Positions 34,620 to 42,233 of a DNA stretch of 64,000 nt are shown here, one piece after another (the stretch's first letter is position 1; each line of letters starts with the position of its first letter). The stretch covers positions 310,001 to 374,000 of the forward strand of contig NZ_VRLV01000011.1 in the NCBI RefSeq assembly GCF_009760925.1. The letters are read 5' to 3'. Both the position numbers and the translations under genes were made by a program. The notes below the pieces were generated by a model, which did no database searches, had not been told where the DNA came from, and saw nothing but the letters and a program-made list of their open reading frames with translations. The stretch comes from Nonomuraea typhae (lineage in GTDB: Bacteria; Actinomycetota; Actinomycetes; Streptosporangiales; Streptosporangiaceae).

Positions 34620-34952
34620 GTCATCCCGTCCTGTCAACCCGTTTGGCACTGCCGACCAGCGTAACCGCAGCTCTGCCGGACACAGGTGACCGGCCCTTTA
34701 CCGCACGTTGCGTTAACGACAAAAAGGACAAGGGCATACAAACCTACGCACCCCCTGTCGGGAGAGATGAGGAGAGGGGAATTTTCATCGCATGGCAGCG
34801 GGCGCCGAGCCCACAGTGGACCCGACGCCCGCAATGACGATGTGCTGCCCCCTTAGGAGGTGCACCACTGGCCGGCCATCCGCCGACTGGCCGGCCAGAA
34901 AAGAGCTCGGACCGGTTTAGCGATAAATCGGTCCGGGCTCTTCGCCTTCTCA
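34620..34952. other. Intergenic region with hairpins and a possible 42-codon frame
   Basis: 333 bp. It contains the likely promoter region of the DUF2520-panC operon, a G:C-rich imperfect hairpin (~34798-34832), a direct repeat CTGGCCGGCC (34868-34877, 34888-34897), and the terminator of the chaplin-like gene. A plus-strand frame from ATG 34792 to TAG 34920 encodes 42 residues with a Cys-Cys pair, but has no good ribosome site and ends inside the terminator, so I do not call it a gene. Confidence 0.4.
34898..34942 (-). terminator. Rho-independent terminator of the chaplin-like gene
   Basis: AAGAGCTCGGACCG (34901-34914) pairs with CGGTCCGGGCTCTT (34929-34942), with one non-Watson-Crick pair, and on the minus strand is followed by UUUUC. 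It lies 11 bases after the stop codon. Confidence 0.85.
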
Positions 34953-35165
34953 TCAGGTGTGGGCCGTGCCCTTGCACCCTGCGACCGCGACGCCGATGAC
35001 GGCCACCGCGTTGCCGCAGATGACGATCGGGATGTCGATCGGCGCGAACACCTGGTTGCCGCCGAGGACGCTGTTGTTGCCACTGGTGTTGAGGTCGGCG
35101 TGGGCGGGGGCGGCCATGGACAGCATGGCGAGCACACCGGCGGCGGCAAGAGTCTTCTTCAACAT
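34953..35165 (-). CDS. Small secreted chaplin-like protein
   Basis: 70 residues: a signal peptide (MLKKTLAAAGVLAMLSMAA, cleavage near AHA) and a mature peptide of about 47 residues with NNSVLGGNQVFAPIDIPI, VICGNAVAVIGVAVAGC. The G-N-x-V-x-x-P-I-x-I-P, CGN and hydrophobic V/I runs with two cysteines resemble a short chaplin domain, which coats aerial hyphae in streptomycetes, though the match is loose (VAVAGC where chaplins have NPA.GN.C). ATG 35165 has GAGGAG 8 nt upstream. It is monocistronic. Confidence 0.7.
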   Translation of the reverse strand: MLKKTLAAAGVLAMLSMAAPAHADLNTSGNNSVLGGNQVFAPIDIPIVICGNAVAVIGVAVAGCKGTAHT

Positions 35166-35278
35166 GAGGGGGCTCCTCTCCCTCGATGGGGGCGTGTGGT
35201 GACCGTCTGTAACGGTACCGCAAAGCGAGCACAATGAGTAGTTGTGTAATCACTAAGTGTGTCGGCATGTCGCCGTGA

Positions 35279-35284
35279 GATAGT
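35279..35284 (+). promoter_or_regulatory. -10 box for leaderless methyltransferase gene
   Basis: GATAGT lies 7 nt before ATG 35292 and no Shine-Dalgarno is present, matching other leaderless starts in this window. Confidence 0.35.
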
Positions 35285-35291
35285 CCGAGAC

Positions 35292-36257
35292 ATGTGGCTC
35301 ACCTGGCGTGCCGCGATGGAACACGCCCTCTACGGAGACAGGGGTTTTTACCTTCGCGAACGCCCTTCGGGCCACTTCCGCACCTCGGTCAGCGCCGGCG
35401 ACGCCTTCGCCGGCGCGATCCTCACCCTGCTGCGCCGGGTGGACGCCGATCTCGGCCATCCCGCCCACCTCGACCTCGTGGACATCGGCGCCGGCGAGGG
35501 CGCCCTGGTCAGCCGCGTGCTCAGCACCGCCCCGCCCGAGCTGCGCGAACGCCTCAACGTCACCGCCGTGGACCTCTCGCCCAGGCCGGACCGGCTGCCC
35601 GAGCACATCACCTGGGCGACGCGGATCCCCGACGAGATCACCGGCCTGGCCGTCGCCAACGAGTGGCTCGACAACATCCCGCTCGACGTGGCCGAGCAGA
35701 CCGCCGACGGCCCCCGGCTGGTCATGGTCGACACCGGGTCCGGCGAGGAGCGCCTCGGCGAGCCCCCGCAGCCCGCCGACGCCCAGTGGCTGGCACGCTG
35801 GTGGCCCCTGCCGCGCGTGGGCGCCCGCGCGGAGATCGGCCGCGCCCGCGACGCCGCCTGGACCGCGGTCCTGGTACGGCTGGCCCGCGGCCTGGCGGTG
35901 GCCATCGATTATGCACATCCTGTGGATAACCGCCCGCTCTGCGGCACGCTCACCGGATACCGCGACGGCTCGGTCGTTCCCCCCATACCCGACGGGACCT
36001 GCGACATCACCGCACACGTGGCACTCGACGCCTGTGCGGCAGCAGGCGAACAAGCGGGCGCGATATCCACAAGGTTGTCCACACAGCGCGACGCCCTGCG
36101 TGCGCTCGGCATCACCGGCGCCCGCCCGCCGATCGACCTGGCGAGCACCGATCCAGCCGGCTACCTGAGGGCGCTGGCCCGCTGCACCCAGGAGGCCGAG
36201 CTCATCGCTCCCCACGGCCTGGGCGGCTTCGGCTGGCTCGAGCAGGGCACCCGATGA
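35292..36257 (+). CDS. MidA/NDUFAF7-like SAM-dependent methyltransferase
   Basis: 321 residues. The opening YGDRGFYLRE and HFRTSVSAGDAFAGAI, SAM motif LDLVDIGAGEGAL, acidic region VAVDLSPRPDR, then VANEWLDNIPLDV and AIDYAHPVDNRP, LCGTLTGYRDG follow the family of protein-arginine methyltransferases that includes mitochondrial NDUFAF7, an assembly factor of complex I. In bacteria the target is not established. Start ATG 35292 without a ribosome site but with a -10-like GATAGT 7 nt upstream. The orphan NuoD 7 kb downstream makes a complex I link tempting but unsupported. Confidence 0.82.
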   Translation: MWLTWRAAMEHALYGDRGFYLRERPSGHFRTSVSAGDAFAGAILTLLRRVDADLGHPAHLDLVDIGAGEGALVSRVLSTAPPELRERLNVTAVDLSPRPDRLPEHITWATRIPDEITGLAVANEWLDNIPLDVAEQTADGPRLVMVDTGSGEERLGEPPQPADAQWLARWWPLPRVGARAEIGRARDAAWTAVLVRLARGLAVAIDYAHPVDNRPLCGTLTGYRDGSVVPPIPDGTCDITAHVALDACAAAGEQAGAISTRLSTQRDALRALGITGARPPIDLASTDPAGYLRALARCTQEAELIAPHGLGGFGWLEQGTR

Positions 36258-36299
36258 CCGCCATGGCCGATCACTCTCCGTTATGAGACGATCGCGCTC

Positions 36300-37589
36300 A
36301 TGGATCTGCTCCCTGTGGCTCCCACCCCCTGGAACCTCGCCGTCACCCACCACCCCGCCGGCACCGTCGTGGCCACGTCGGCCGCGCACGTCCAGGAGGC
36401 GGTCCGCCACGCCGCCGCGCACGGCCTGCGCGTCCGCGTGCACAACACCGGCCACGGCGCCCTGCGCCCGGCCACCGGCGACGATCTGCTCGTCGTCACC
36501 TCGGAGCTGACCGGCGTCGAGATCGACCCGGTCGCGGGCCTCGCCACGGTCGGCGCCGGCGTCAGGTGGAGGGACGTCATCGCCGCCGCCGACCCGCACG
36601 GCCTGACGCCGCTCACCGGCTCCAGCACCGGCGTCGGCGCCGTCGGCAACAGCCTCGGCGGCGGACTCGGCTTCCTGTCCCGTCAGTACGGCCTGGCCTG
36701 CGACGCCATCACCGCGGCCCAGATCGTCACCGCCGACGGCACCCTGCGCCGCGTCGACGACGCCAGTGAGCCGGATCTGCTGTGGGCGCTGCGCGGCGGC
36801 GGCCCCAACCTCGGCGTCGTCGTCGAGCTGCGGATCAAGCTGGTCCGCGAGCCCCGGGTGTACGGCGGCGCCCTGCTCTGGCCGGTCGAGCTGGCCAGGC
36901 AGGTGCTGACCGCCTACCGCGACTGGACGGCGGACCTGCCGGTCTCGGTCACCTCGGCCGCCGGTGTCCTGCACTGCCCCGACGCGCCCTTCGTGCCCGA
37001 GCCGATGCGCGGGCGGTCGTTCGCGCGGGTGTGCCTGTGCGCCACGGGCTCTGACGCGGAGGCCCTGGTCGCGCCGATGCGGGCGGTGCCGGGGCTGGTC
37101 GGGGACACCGCCGGGCCGATCCCGTTCACCGCGATCGACGTGGTGACCCAGGATCCCGTCGAGCCGCTGCCCATCACGATCAGGGGCGAGATGGTGGCGG
37201 AGCTGTCGGACTCGGTGATCGACTACCTGGTGGAGGTGGCGCCGCGCGGGGCCGAGCCGTACGTCTTCACTCTGGCCAGGCACGTGGCCGGGATGCCGCA
37301 CGCCGACGATGCCGGGCTGGGCTACTGGCAGGGCGGCTTCGCCGTGGGCGCCGTGTGCCTGGTGCCGGACGAGACGGCGATGGAGGCGGTGACGGGCTTC
37401 GGCCGGCGGTTCTCGGCCGGGCTGGCGGGCAGCGCGACGGGGTTCGTGCCGCTCAACTTCATGGGCGATCCCGAACAGGCGGCCCGGGCCTTCACGCCCG
37501 AGCACCTGCGGCGGCTGACCGAGGTCAAGAGGCGCTACGACCCGGACGGCATGTTCGGCGGCGACCGGTCGATCCCGGCTAAACGGTGA
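36300..37589 (+). CDS. FAD-binding oxidoreductase (VAO/BBE family)
   Basis: 429 residues. The PCMH-type FAD-binding domain has HNTGHGA, where His52 is the expected 8-alpha-histidyl FAD attachment site, then TVGAGVRWRDV, GSSTGVGAVGNSLGGGLGFLSRQYGLACD and LRGGGPNLGVV. The second, cysteinyl attachment residue of bicovalent enzymes is replaced (GSSTGVG), so FAD is probably held by one bond. The C-terminal BBE-like segment ends VKRRYDPDGMFGGD. These enzymes oxidise alcohols, sugars or alkaloid-like compounds. The stop codon lies inside a 29-bp tandem duplication. It converges on a P450. Confidence 0.88.
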   Translation: MDLLPVAPTPWNLAVTHHPAGTVVATSAAHVQEAVRHAAAHGLRVRVHNTGHGALRPATGDDLLVVTSELTGVEIDPVAGLATVGAGVRWRDVIAAADPHGLTPLTGSSTGVGAVGNSLGGGLGFLSRQYGLACDAITAAQIVTADGTLRRVDDASEPDLLWALRGGGPNLGVVVELRIKLVREPRVYGGALLWPVELARQVLTAYRDWTADLPVSVTSAAGVLHCPDAPFVPEPMRGRSFARVCLCATGSDAEALVAPMRAVPGLVGDTAGPIPFTAIDVVTQDPVEPLPITIRGEMVAELSDSVIDYLVEVAPRGAEPYVFTLARHVAGMPHADDAGLGYWQGGFAVGAVCLVPDETAMEAVTGFGRRFSAGLAGSATGFVPLNFMGDPEQAARAFTPEHLRRLTEVKRRYDPDGMFGGDRSIPAKR

Positions 37590-37626
37590 CCTCCAGCTCG
37601 ATCCCGGTCAGACGGTGACCTCCAGC
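37569..37626. repeat. 29-bp tandem duplication at a convergent gene junction
   Basis: Copies 37569-37597 and 37598-37626 differ at three positions. The first copy holds the stop of the FAD oxidoreductase and the second the stop of the P450 on the other strand. Both copies can encode LEVTV at the P450 C-terminus in different frames. Confidence 0.88.
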
Positions 37627-38795
37627 GACTCCAGGCCGCGGATGACGTAGCCGGGGTTCCACACCGGCTCGCGCACCAGCTCCATCGCGGGCGCCTTGTC
37701 CAGCAGGGCGCCGAAGGACTCCAGGAGCTCGATCCTGGCCAGGGGCGCGCCGAGGCAGAAGTGGATGCCGGCGCCGAAGGAGATGTGCGGGTTGTCGGCC
37801 CGGCCCACGTCCAGACGGTCGGGGTCGGCGAAGACCTCGGGGTCGCGGTTGGCCGAGCCGAACAGCAGCGCCACCTCCACGCCCTTCGGGATGGCCACGC
37901 CGTTCACCTCGATGTCCTCCAGCACCCAGCGCTCGAACATCTGCAGCGGCGTGTCCCAGCGCATCAGCTCCTCGATCGCCGTGGGCAGCAGGGAGCGGTC
38001 GGCGCGCAGGCGCTCCAGCTCGGCCGGGTTGCGGAACAACGACCACCAGCCGTTGCCCGTGACGTTCACGGTGGCCTCGTGGCCGGCGTTGAGCAGCAGC
38101 ACGCAGGTGCCGACGAGTTCGTCCTCGGTCAGCTCCTCGATCTGGGCCAGCGCGCTGACGAGGTCCTCGCCGGGGTTTCGCCTGCGCTCGCGGGCCAGGT
38201 CCTTCAGGTAGGCGGCGAACTCCGACGCCGCGCGGACCGCGGTGTGCTGGGCCTCGCTCGAGGGGTTCAGCTCGTACATGCCGCAGATCTCCGCCGACCA
38301 GGGGCGCAGCAGGTGCCGGTCGGACTCGGGCACGCCGAGCATCTCGGCGATCACCGTCACCGGCAGCGGCTCGGCCACCTCGGCCAGCAGGTCGCCGCCG
38401 CCTTTGGCGACGAAGGCGTCCACCAGGCCGGCCGCGATCGCCGCCACGCGCGGGCGCAGCGACTCGACCATGCGCGGGGTGAACGCCTTGGAGACCAGGC
38501 GCCGCAGGCGGGTGTGGACGGGCGGCTCGACGTCGAGCATGCCCGCGTTGACCACCCGCCAGAACGGCTCCTGGAAGTCCGGCGGCGCCGGCTGGCCGAA
38601 CTCCTCGTGCGTGGCGGCGTGCAGGTAGGAGCGGCCGAGCCGGCGGTCGCGCAGCAGCGCGTTGACGTCGGCGTGCCGGGCGACGAGCCACTGGCCGGTC
38701 GGCTCGAAGAAGCTGACCGGGGCCTCGCGCCTCAGCTCGGCGTAGACGTCGTACGGGTGAGCGACGAAATCCGGATTCCAGGGGTCAAAGCGCAC
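37608..38795 (-). CDS. Cytochrome P450
   Basis: 395 residues. I-helix AGHEAT (237-242), K-helix ELMR (276-279), heme loop FGAGIHFCLGAPLARIE with Cys347. The I-helix has Ala before the conserved Thr, as in several bacterial biosynthetic P450s. It begins RFDPWNPDFVAHPYDVY, typical of the CYP107/CYP105 neighbourhood. GTG 38795 is supported by AGGA 8 nt upstream; it follows terC by 9 bp. No ferredoxin gene is nearby. The FAD oxidoreductase converging on it might act on the same substrate. Substrate unknown. Confidence 0.93.
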   Translation of the reverse strand: MRFDPWNPDFVAHPYDVYAELRREAPVSFFEPTGQWLVARHADVNALLRDRRLGRSYLHAATHEEFGQPAPPDFQEPFWRVVNAGMLDVEPPVHTRLRRLVSKAFTPRMVESLRPRVAAIAAGLVDAFVAKGGGDLLAEVAEPLPVTVIAEMLGVPESDRHLLRPWSAEICGMYELNPSSEAQHTAVRAASEFAAYLKDLARERRRNPGEDLVSALAQIEELTEDELVGTCVLLLNAGHEATVNVTGNGWWSLFRNPAELERLRADRSLLPTAIEELMRWDTPLQMFERWVLEDIEVNGVAIPKGVEVALLFGSANRDPEVFADPDRLDVGRADNPHISFGAGIHFCLGAPLARIELLESFGALLDKAPAMELVREPVWNPGYVIRGLESLEVTV

Positions 38796-38804
38796 CAACT
38801 CATC

Positions 38805-39554
38805 CTACGAGGTGGTGTCCTTCTCGCTTTCCTTGGCGACCTGCTTGGCATGCCTGCCGCGCATCCGGATGTTGAGCAGTTCCACGATGACCGAGAAGGC
38901 CATCGCGAAGTAGATGTAGCCCTTGGAGATGTGCTGGCCGAAGCCCTCGGCGATGAGCACCACGCCGATCAGCACCAGGAAGGCCAGCGCCAGCATCTTG
39001 ATGCTCGGGTGCTTGTCCACGAACCGGCTGATCGGGCCCGAGGCGAACAGCATGACCAGCACGGACACGACCACCGCCGCGACCATCACGCCGAGCTCGT
39101 TCACCATGCCCACGGCGGTGATGACCGAGTCGAGCGAGAAGACGATGTCCAGGATCATGATCTGGACGATCACCGAGGCGAACGAGGTGACCTTGCGCTG
39201 CTTGCCGTCCTCGCTCTTCAGCTCCATGCTGTGGCCGATCTCGGTGACGCTCTTGGCCAGCAGGAAGAGGCCACCGAGGATGAGGATCAGGTCGCGTCCC
39301 GATATCGGATGCCCGAAGATCGAGAACAGCGGTTCGGTCAGCCTCACCACCCACGACAGCGCGAACAACAGCAGCAGGCGGCTGATGAGCGCGGCCGCCA
39401 GGCCCAGGACCCGGGCTCTGTCGCGTTGGTGTTCGGGGAGTTTCCCCGCGAGGATCGAGATGAAGATGATGTTGTCGATCCCCAGGACGATCTCCAGGGC
39501 GACCAGGGTGAAGAACCCGATCCATATTTCCGGGCTGCTTACCCAATCCCACAT
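38805..39554 (-). CDS. TerC/Alx family integral membrane protein
   Basis: 249 residues with about seven transmembrane segments. Family signatures ALEIVLGIDNIIFISIL and MILDIVFSLDSVITAVGM carry the conserved membrane Asp residues. TerC/Alx proteins export Mn2+ or help metalate secreted proteins. ATG 39554 has GGAGG 7-8 nt upstream. Manganese (yybP-ykoY) riboswitches often precede this family, but I see no such element here. It is co-directional with, and 9 bp from, the P450 gene. Confidence 0.93.
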   Translation of the reverse strand: MWDWVSSPEIWIGFFTLVALEIVLGIDNIIFISILAGKLPEHQRDRARVLGLAAALISRLLLLFALSWVVRLTEPLFSIFGHPISGRDLILILGGLFLLAKSVTEIGHSMELKSEDGKQRKVTSFASVIVQIMILDIVFSLDSVITAVGMVNELGVMVAAVVVSVLVMLFASGPISRFVDKHPSIKMLALAFLVLIGVVLIAEGFGQHISKGYIYFAMAFSVIVELLNIRMRGRHAKQVAKESEKDTTS

Positions 39555-39709
39555 CTCGGCACCTCCATACGTTGGGGGAACTATCTCCGGGTACCAACGA
39601 CCTAACCCCCGCAGAAGTTCACGATCTCGCTTAGTAGTGAAACCTCCCGCCCCACCAGCGGATCGATCATCGAGACAGCCGCGCACCACGGAGGCGTCCG
39701 AATACCGGC

Positions 39710-39740
39710 TTGCGAAAACCGCCCAGGTGTCGCTTATAGT
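39710..39740 (+). promoter_or_regulatory. Promoter of the SAM riboswitch transcript
   Basis: TTGCGA (39710-39715) and TATAGT (39735-39740), 19 bp apart. The expected start near 39747 is just before the riboswitch P1 stem. Confidence 0.5.
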
Positions 39741-39748
39741 GCTGGCTG

Positions 39749-39860
39749 TAGGTCATGAGTGCCAGCGTCAAGCCCCGGCTTGCTGGCCGGCAACCCTCGC
39801 GTCCGCGGCGGGGTGCCCCGGGTGAAGACCAGGCCTGTCACGCAGGGTGACAGGCAAGCG
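39749..39860 (+). ncRNA. SAM riboswitch (SAM-IV type)
   Basis: P1 pairs GGTC (39751-39754) with GACC (39827-39830). Between them are the SAM-binding core blocks ATGAGTGCCAGCGTCAAG, CCCCGGCTTGCTGGC, CGGCAACCCTC and GGGGTGCCCCGGGTGA. The downstream hairpin CCTGTCA (39834-39840) / TGACAGG (39848-39854) fits the SAM-IV layout, which is restricted to actinobacteria. It ends ~50 nt before the aminotransferase gene and should lower its expression when S-adenosylmethionine is high. Confidence 0.88.
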
Positions 39861-39911
39861 CGGGCTCCGAGGGCGAACCAAGGGGTCCCGATGACCCTGG
39901 AGGGTTCCGCC

Positions 39912-41273
39912 GTGTCCACGCTGACCATCTTCAACTCCGTCCCCGCCCAGGCCCCGGCCGAGCAGCCCCAGCAGAACCCGGCGCAGGCCGTCCCCGCCGT
40001 GCTCGGCGCCGACCTGCAGGTCCCGGTCAAGGGCGGCAGGCTGGTCGGGTACGCCAACCTCGACTACGCCGCCAGCGCCCCCTGTCTCGAGCCGGTCAGC
40101 GCCGCCGTCACCGCCGCGCTCCCGGCCTACTCCAGCGTGCACCGCGGCGCCGGCTACGCCTCCCAGCTCACCACCGCCCGCTACGAGCAGGCCCGCCACA
40201 CCGTCCGCGCCTTCGCCGGCGCCCGCTCCGACGACGCGGTCGTCTTCACCCGCAACACCACCGACGCCACCAACCTCCTGGCCGGCGTCCTGCCCGCGGG
40301 CACGACCACCGTCGTCTTCGACAGCGAGCACCACGCCTCCCTGCTCCCCTGGCAGAAGACGGTACGGCTGGCGCCGCCCGCCTTCCCCGGCGAGGCCGTA
40401 CGGCAGGCCGACGAGGCCCTGGCCGCCATCGACGGCCCCAAGCTGCTGGTCGTGACCGCCGCCTCCAACGTCACCGGCGAGCTGTGGCCCATCGCCGCCC
40501 TGGCCCACATCGCCCACCGGCACGGCGCCCGCATCCTCGTCGACGCCGCCCAGCTCGTCCCCCACCGCCAGCTCAACCTCACCGCCCTGGACCTCGACTA
40601 CGTCGTCTTCTCCGGGCACAAGCTGTACGCCCCCTTCGGCGCCGGGGTGCTGATCGGCCGCCGTGACTGGCTGTCGTCCGGCGAGCCGTACCTGAAGGGC
40701 GGCGGCGCGGTGAAGTCGGTCGGCGACGACGGCGCCGAGTGGCACGAGGACGCCGAGCCCCGGCACGAGGCCGGCACCCCGAACGTGATCGGCGCCATCG
40801 CCCTGGCCGCGGCCTGCGACGCGCTCAGCGCGACCGGGTGGGCGCCGCTGGTCGTCGAGGAGGAGCGGCTGATCGCGCGGCTGCGCGACGGGCTGGCCGC
40901 GATCGACGGCGTGCACGAGCTGTCACTGTGGGGCCCCGACCACCCGCGGGTCGGGATCGTCTCCTTCGTCGTGGACGGCTACACCGCCCGCGAGGTCGCC
41001 GAGGCGCTGTCCGGCGACTACGGGATCGGGGTGCGGGACGGCAAGTTCTGCGCGCACCCGTTCGTCCGGCACCTGCTCGGCACGCCGGAGCGCAGGAGCT
41101 CGGGAGAGAGCGAGGAACGAGCCAACGACGAGCGAAGCGGGCGCGACCATAAGCACGCCGGCGGCTGCGAGGACGGCACGGCCTCGGCGGTGCGCGCCTC
41201 CATCGGCATCGGGACCACCGACGAGCACATCGACCGGCTCATCGGCGCTCTGCGCGAGCTGGCCGGCCGTTAG
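39912..41273 (+). CDS. Class V PLP-dependent aminotransferase / cysteine desulfurase-like protein
   Basis: 453 residues. PLP fold: YANLDYAASAP, VFTRNTTDATNLLAG, VFDSEHHASLLPW, VTAASNVTGE, ILVDAAQLVPH (PLP-binding Asp) and SGHKLYAPFGAGVL with Schiff-base Lys237. Control by a SAM riboswitch implies a role in sulfur metabolism, for example sulfur mobilisation from cysteine. An unusual insertion of ~30 residues, rich in Glu, Arg and Ser (ERRSSGESEERANDER), interrupts the C-terminal domain at ~391-418. GTG 39912 is chosen (GGAGGG 7 nt upstream); ATG 39891 is an alternative. Confidence 0.88.
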   Translation: MSTLTIFNSVPAQAPAEQPQQNPAQAVPAVLGADLQVPVKGGRLVGYANLDYAASAPCLEPVSAAVTAALPAYSSVHRGAGYASQLTTARYEQARHTVRAFAGARSDDAVVFTRNTTDATNLLAGVLPAGTTTVVFDSEHHASLLPWQKTVRLAPPAFPGEAVRQADEALAAIDGPKLLVVTAASNVTGELWPIAALAHIAHRHGARILVDAAQLVPHRQLNLTALDLDYVVFSGHKLYAPFGAGVLIGRRDWLSSGEPYLKGGGAVKSVGDDGAEWHEDAEPRHEAGTPNVIGAIALAAACDALSATGWAPLVVEEERLIARLRDGLAAIDGVHELSLWGPDHPRVGIVSFVVDGYTAREVAEALSGDYGIGVRDGKFCAHPFVRHLLGTPERRSSGESEERANDERSGRDHKHAGGCEDGTASAVRASIGIGTTDEHIDRLIGALRELAGR

Positions 41274-41948
41274 TCAGGCCCGGTTGTCCGGCGGGTTCTT
41301 GCGAGGCTGGTCGTCGGACATCAGGGCGTCGATCGCCTTCATGTCGTCGTCGCTCAGCCTCGGGTTCCCGGGGTTGCCCGGGTTGCCGGGGTTCTGCGGC
41401 GGCTGCGGGGGCGTGCTCCCGCCCGCCGGTGGCGGCGGTGCGGGCTGGCGCGGCACGTCGGTCACCGTGCGGACGTTCGGCGAGACCGTCGACGACGGGG
41501 CCGCCACGGGCGCCTCCGGCAGGCTCAGCTCAGCCGTCCTGCGCCGCCGGAAGAAGGCGTTGACGATCCCGTCCACGCCGATCCGGCCACCCCCGGTGGC
41601 CAGCAGGAGCAGGCAGCACGCACCCAGCGCGCCCACGAGCTCCCAGCCCATGTCGGCGACGAAGATGCCGTTCTTGGCGTGCACGAAGATGATCGCCCCC
41701 GCCGACACCGCCAGCAGGGCCAGCGCGGCCACGCGCACCAGCATGCCCAGGATGAGGAAACTGCCGCCGACCAGCTCGGCGATGGTCGTGAACCCGGCCG
41801 CGAGCTCCGGGTACGGCACTCCGGACTGGGTGAACATCTGCGCGATCGAGCCCGGTCCTGCCTGCCACTTCTGCCACCCGTGGGCCACGAAGATCACGCC
41901 GATCGTCACACGCGCGATCAGGGCAGCTAGATCGAAGACTAGCCTCAT
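41274..41948 (-). CDS. DoxX family membrane protein
   Basis: 224 residues. Four transmembrane helices in the first ~130 residues with the DoxX pattern (ALIARVTIGVIFVAHGWQK, FTTIAELVGGSFLILGMLV, LVGALGACCLLLLATGGGR). The cytoplasmic tail is Pro-rich with a triple NPG repeat and an acidic end (SDDDMKAIDALMSDD). DoxX relatives work with redox enzymes or detoxification of thiols at the membrane. Its stop codon abuts that of the aminotransferase gene. No further context. Confidence 0.87.
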   Translation of the reverse strand: MRLVFDLAALIARVTIGVIFVAHGWQKWQAGPGSIAQMFTQSGVPYPELAAGFTTIAELVGGSFLILGMLVRVAALALLAVSAGAIIFVHAKNGIFVADMGWELVGALGACCLLLLATGGGRIGVDGIVNAFFRRRRTAELSLPEAPVAAPSSTVSPNVRTVTDVPRQPAPPPPAGGSTPPQPPQNPGNPGNPGNPRLSDDDMKAIDALMSDDQPRKNPPDNRA

Positions 41949-42139
41949 GGTGGTTCTCCCCCCGTTGCGGCAATTGTCGCACCCCTTCTGACCTGCGAAT
42001 CTTTCCCCTACCGTCTCTTGACCACCCCGTGGGGCAGGGTGGGCCGTTGCGGCGGGTCATGTGTCCGACGTGAGAAGCGACCCCCACGATCGGCGCCCGC
42101 CCACGGCGGCGGGTGGCGTGGGGGCGGCCTGCCGTACGG

Positions 42140-42203
42140 GAAGGGAGAAACGGAGAGCGGCGGGCGTGCGGAAGGGGGAGAAACGGAGAGCGGCGGGCGT
42201 GCG
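42140..42203. repeat. Tandem duplication upstream of nuoD
   Basis: A 31-bp unit (42140-42170) and a 33-bp unit (42171-42203) share the core GAGAAACGGAGAGCGGCGGG and differ only by two extra G residues. It lies ~30 bp upstream of the NuoD start. Confidence 0.8.
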
Positions 42204-42233
42204 AGGTGGATCAGGAGGACGTGCGGTGGGAGC

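Noticed and set aside
34792..34920. 42-codon plus-strand frame with a Cys-Cys pair, considered as a cysteine attenuator leader peptide
   Set aside because: Poorly placed ribosome site, no sulfur-metabolism gene downstream on the same strand, and it ends inside the terminator of the opposite gene.
39555..39700. Manganese (yybP-ykoY) riboswitch upstream of terC
   Set aside because: I looked for the conserved core blocks on the minus strand upstream of terC and did not find them.
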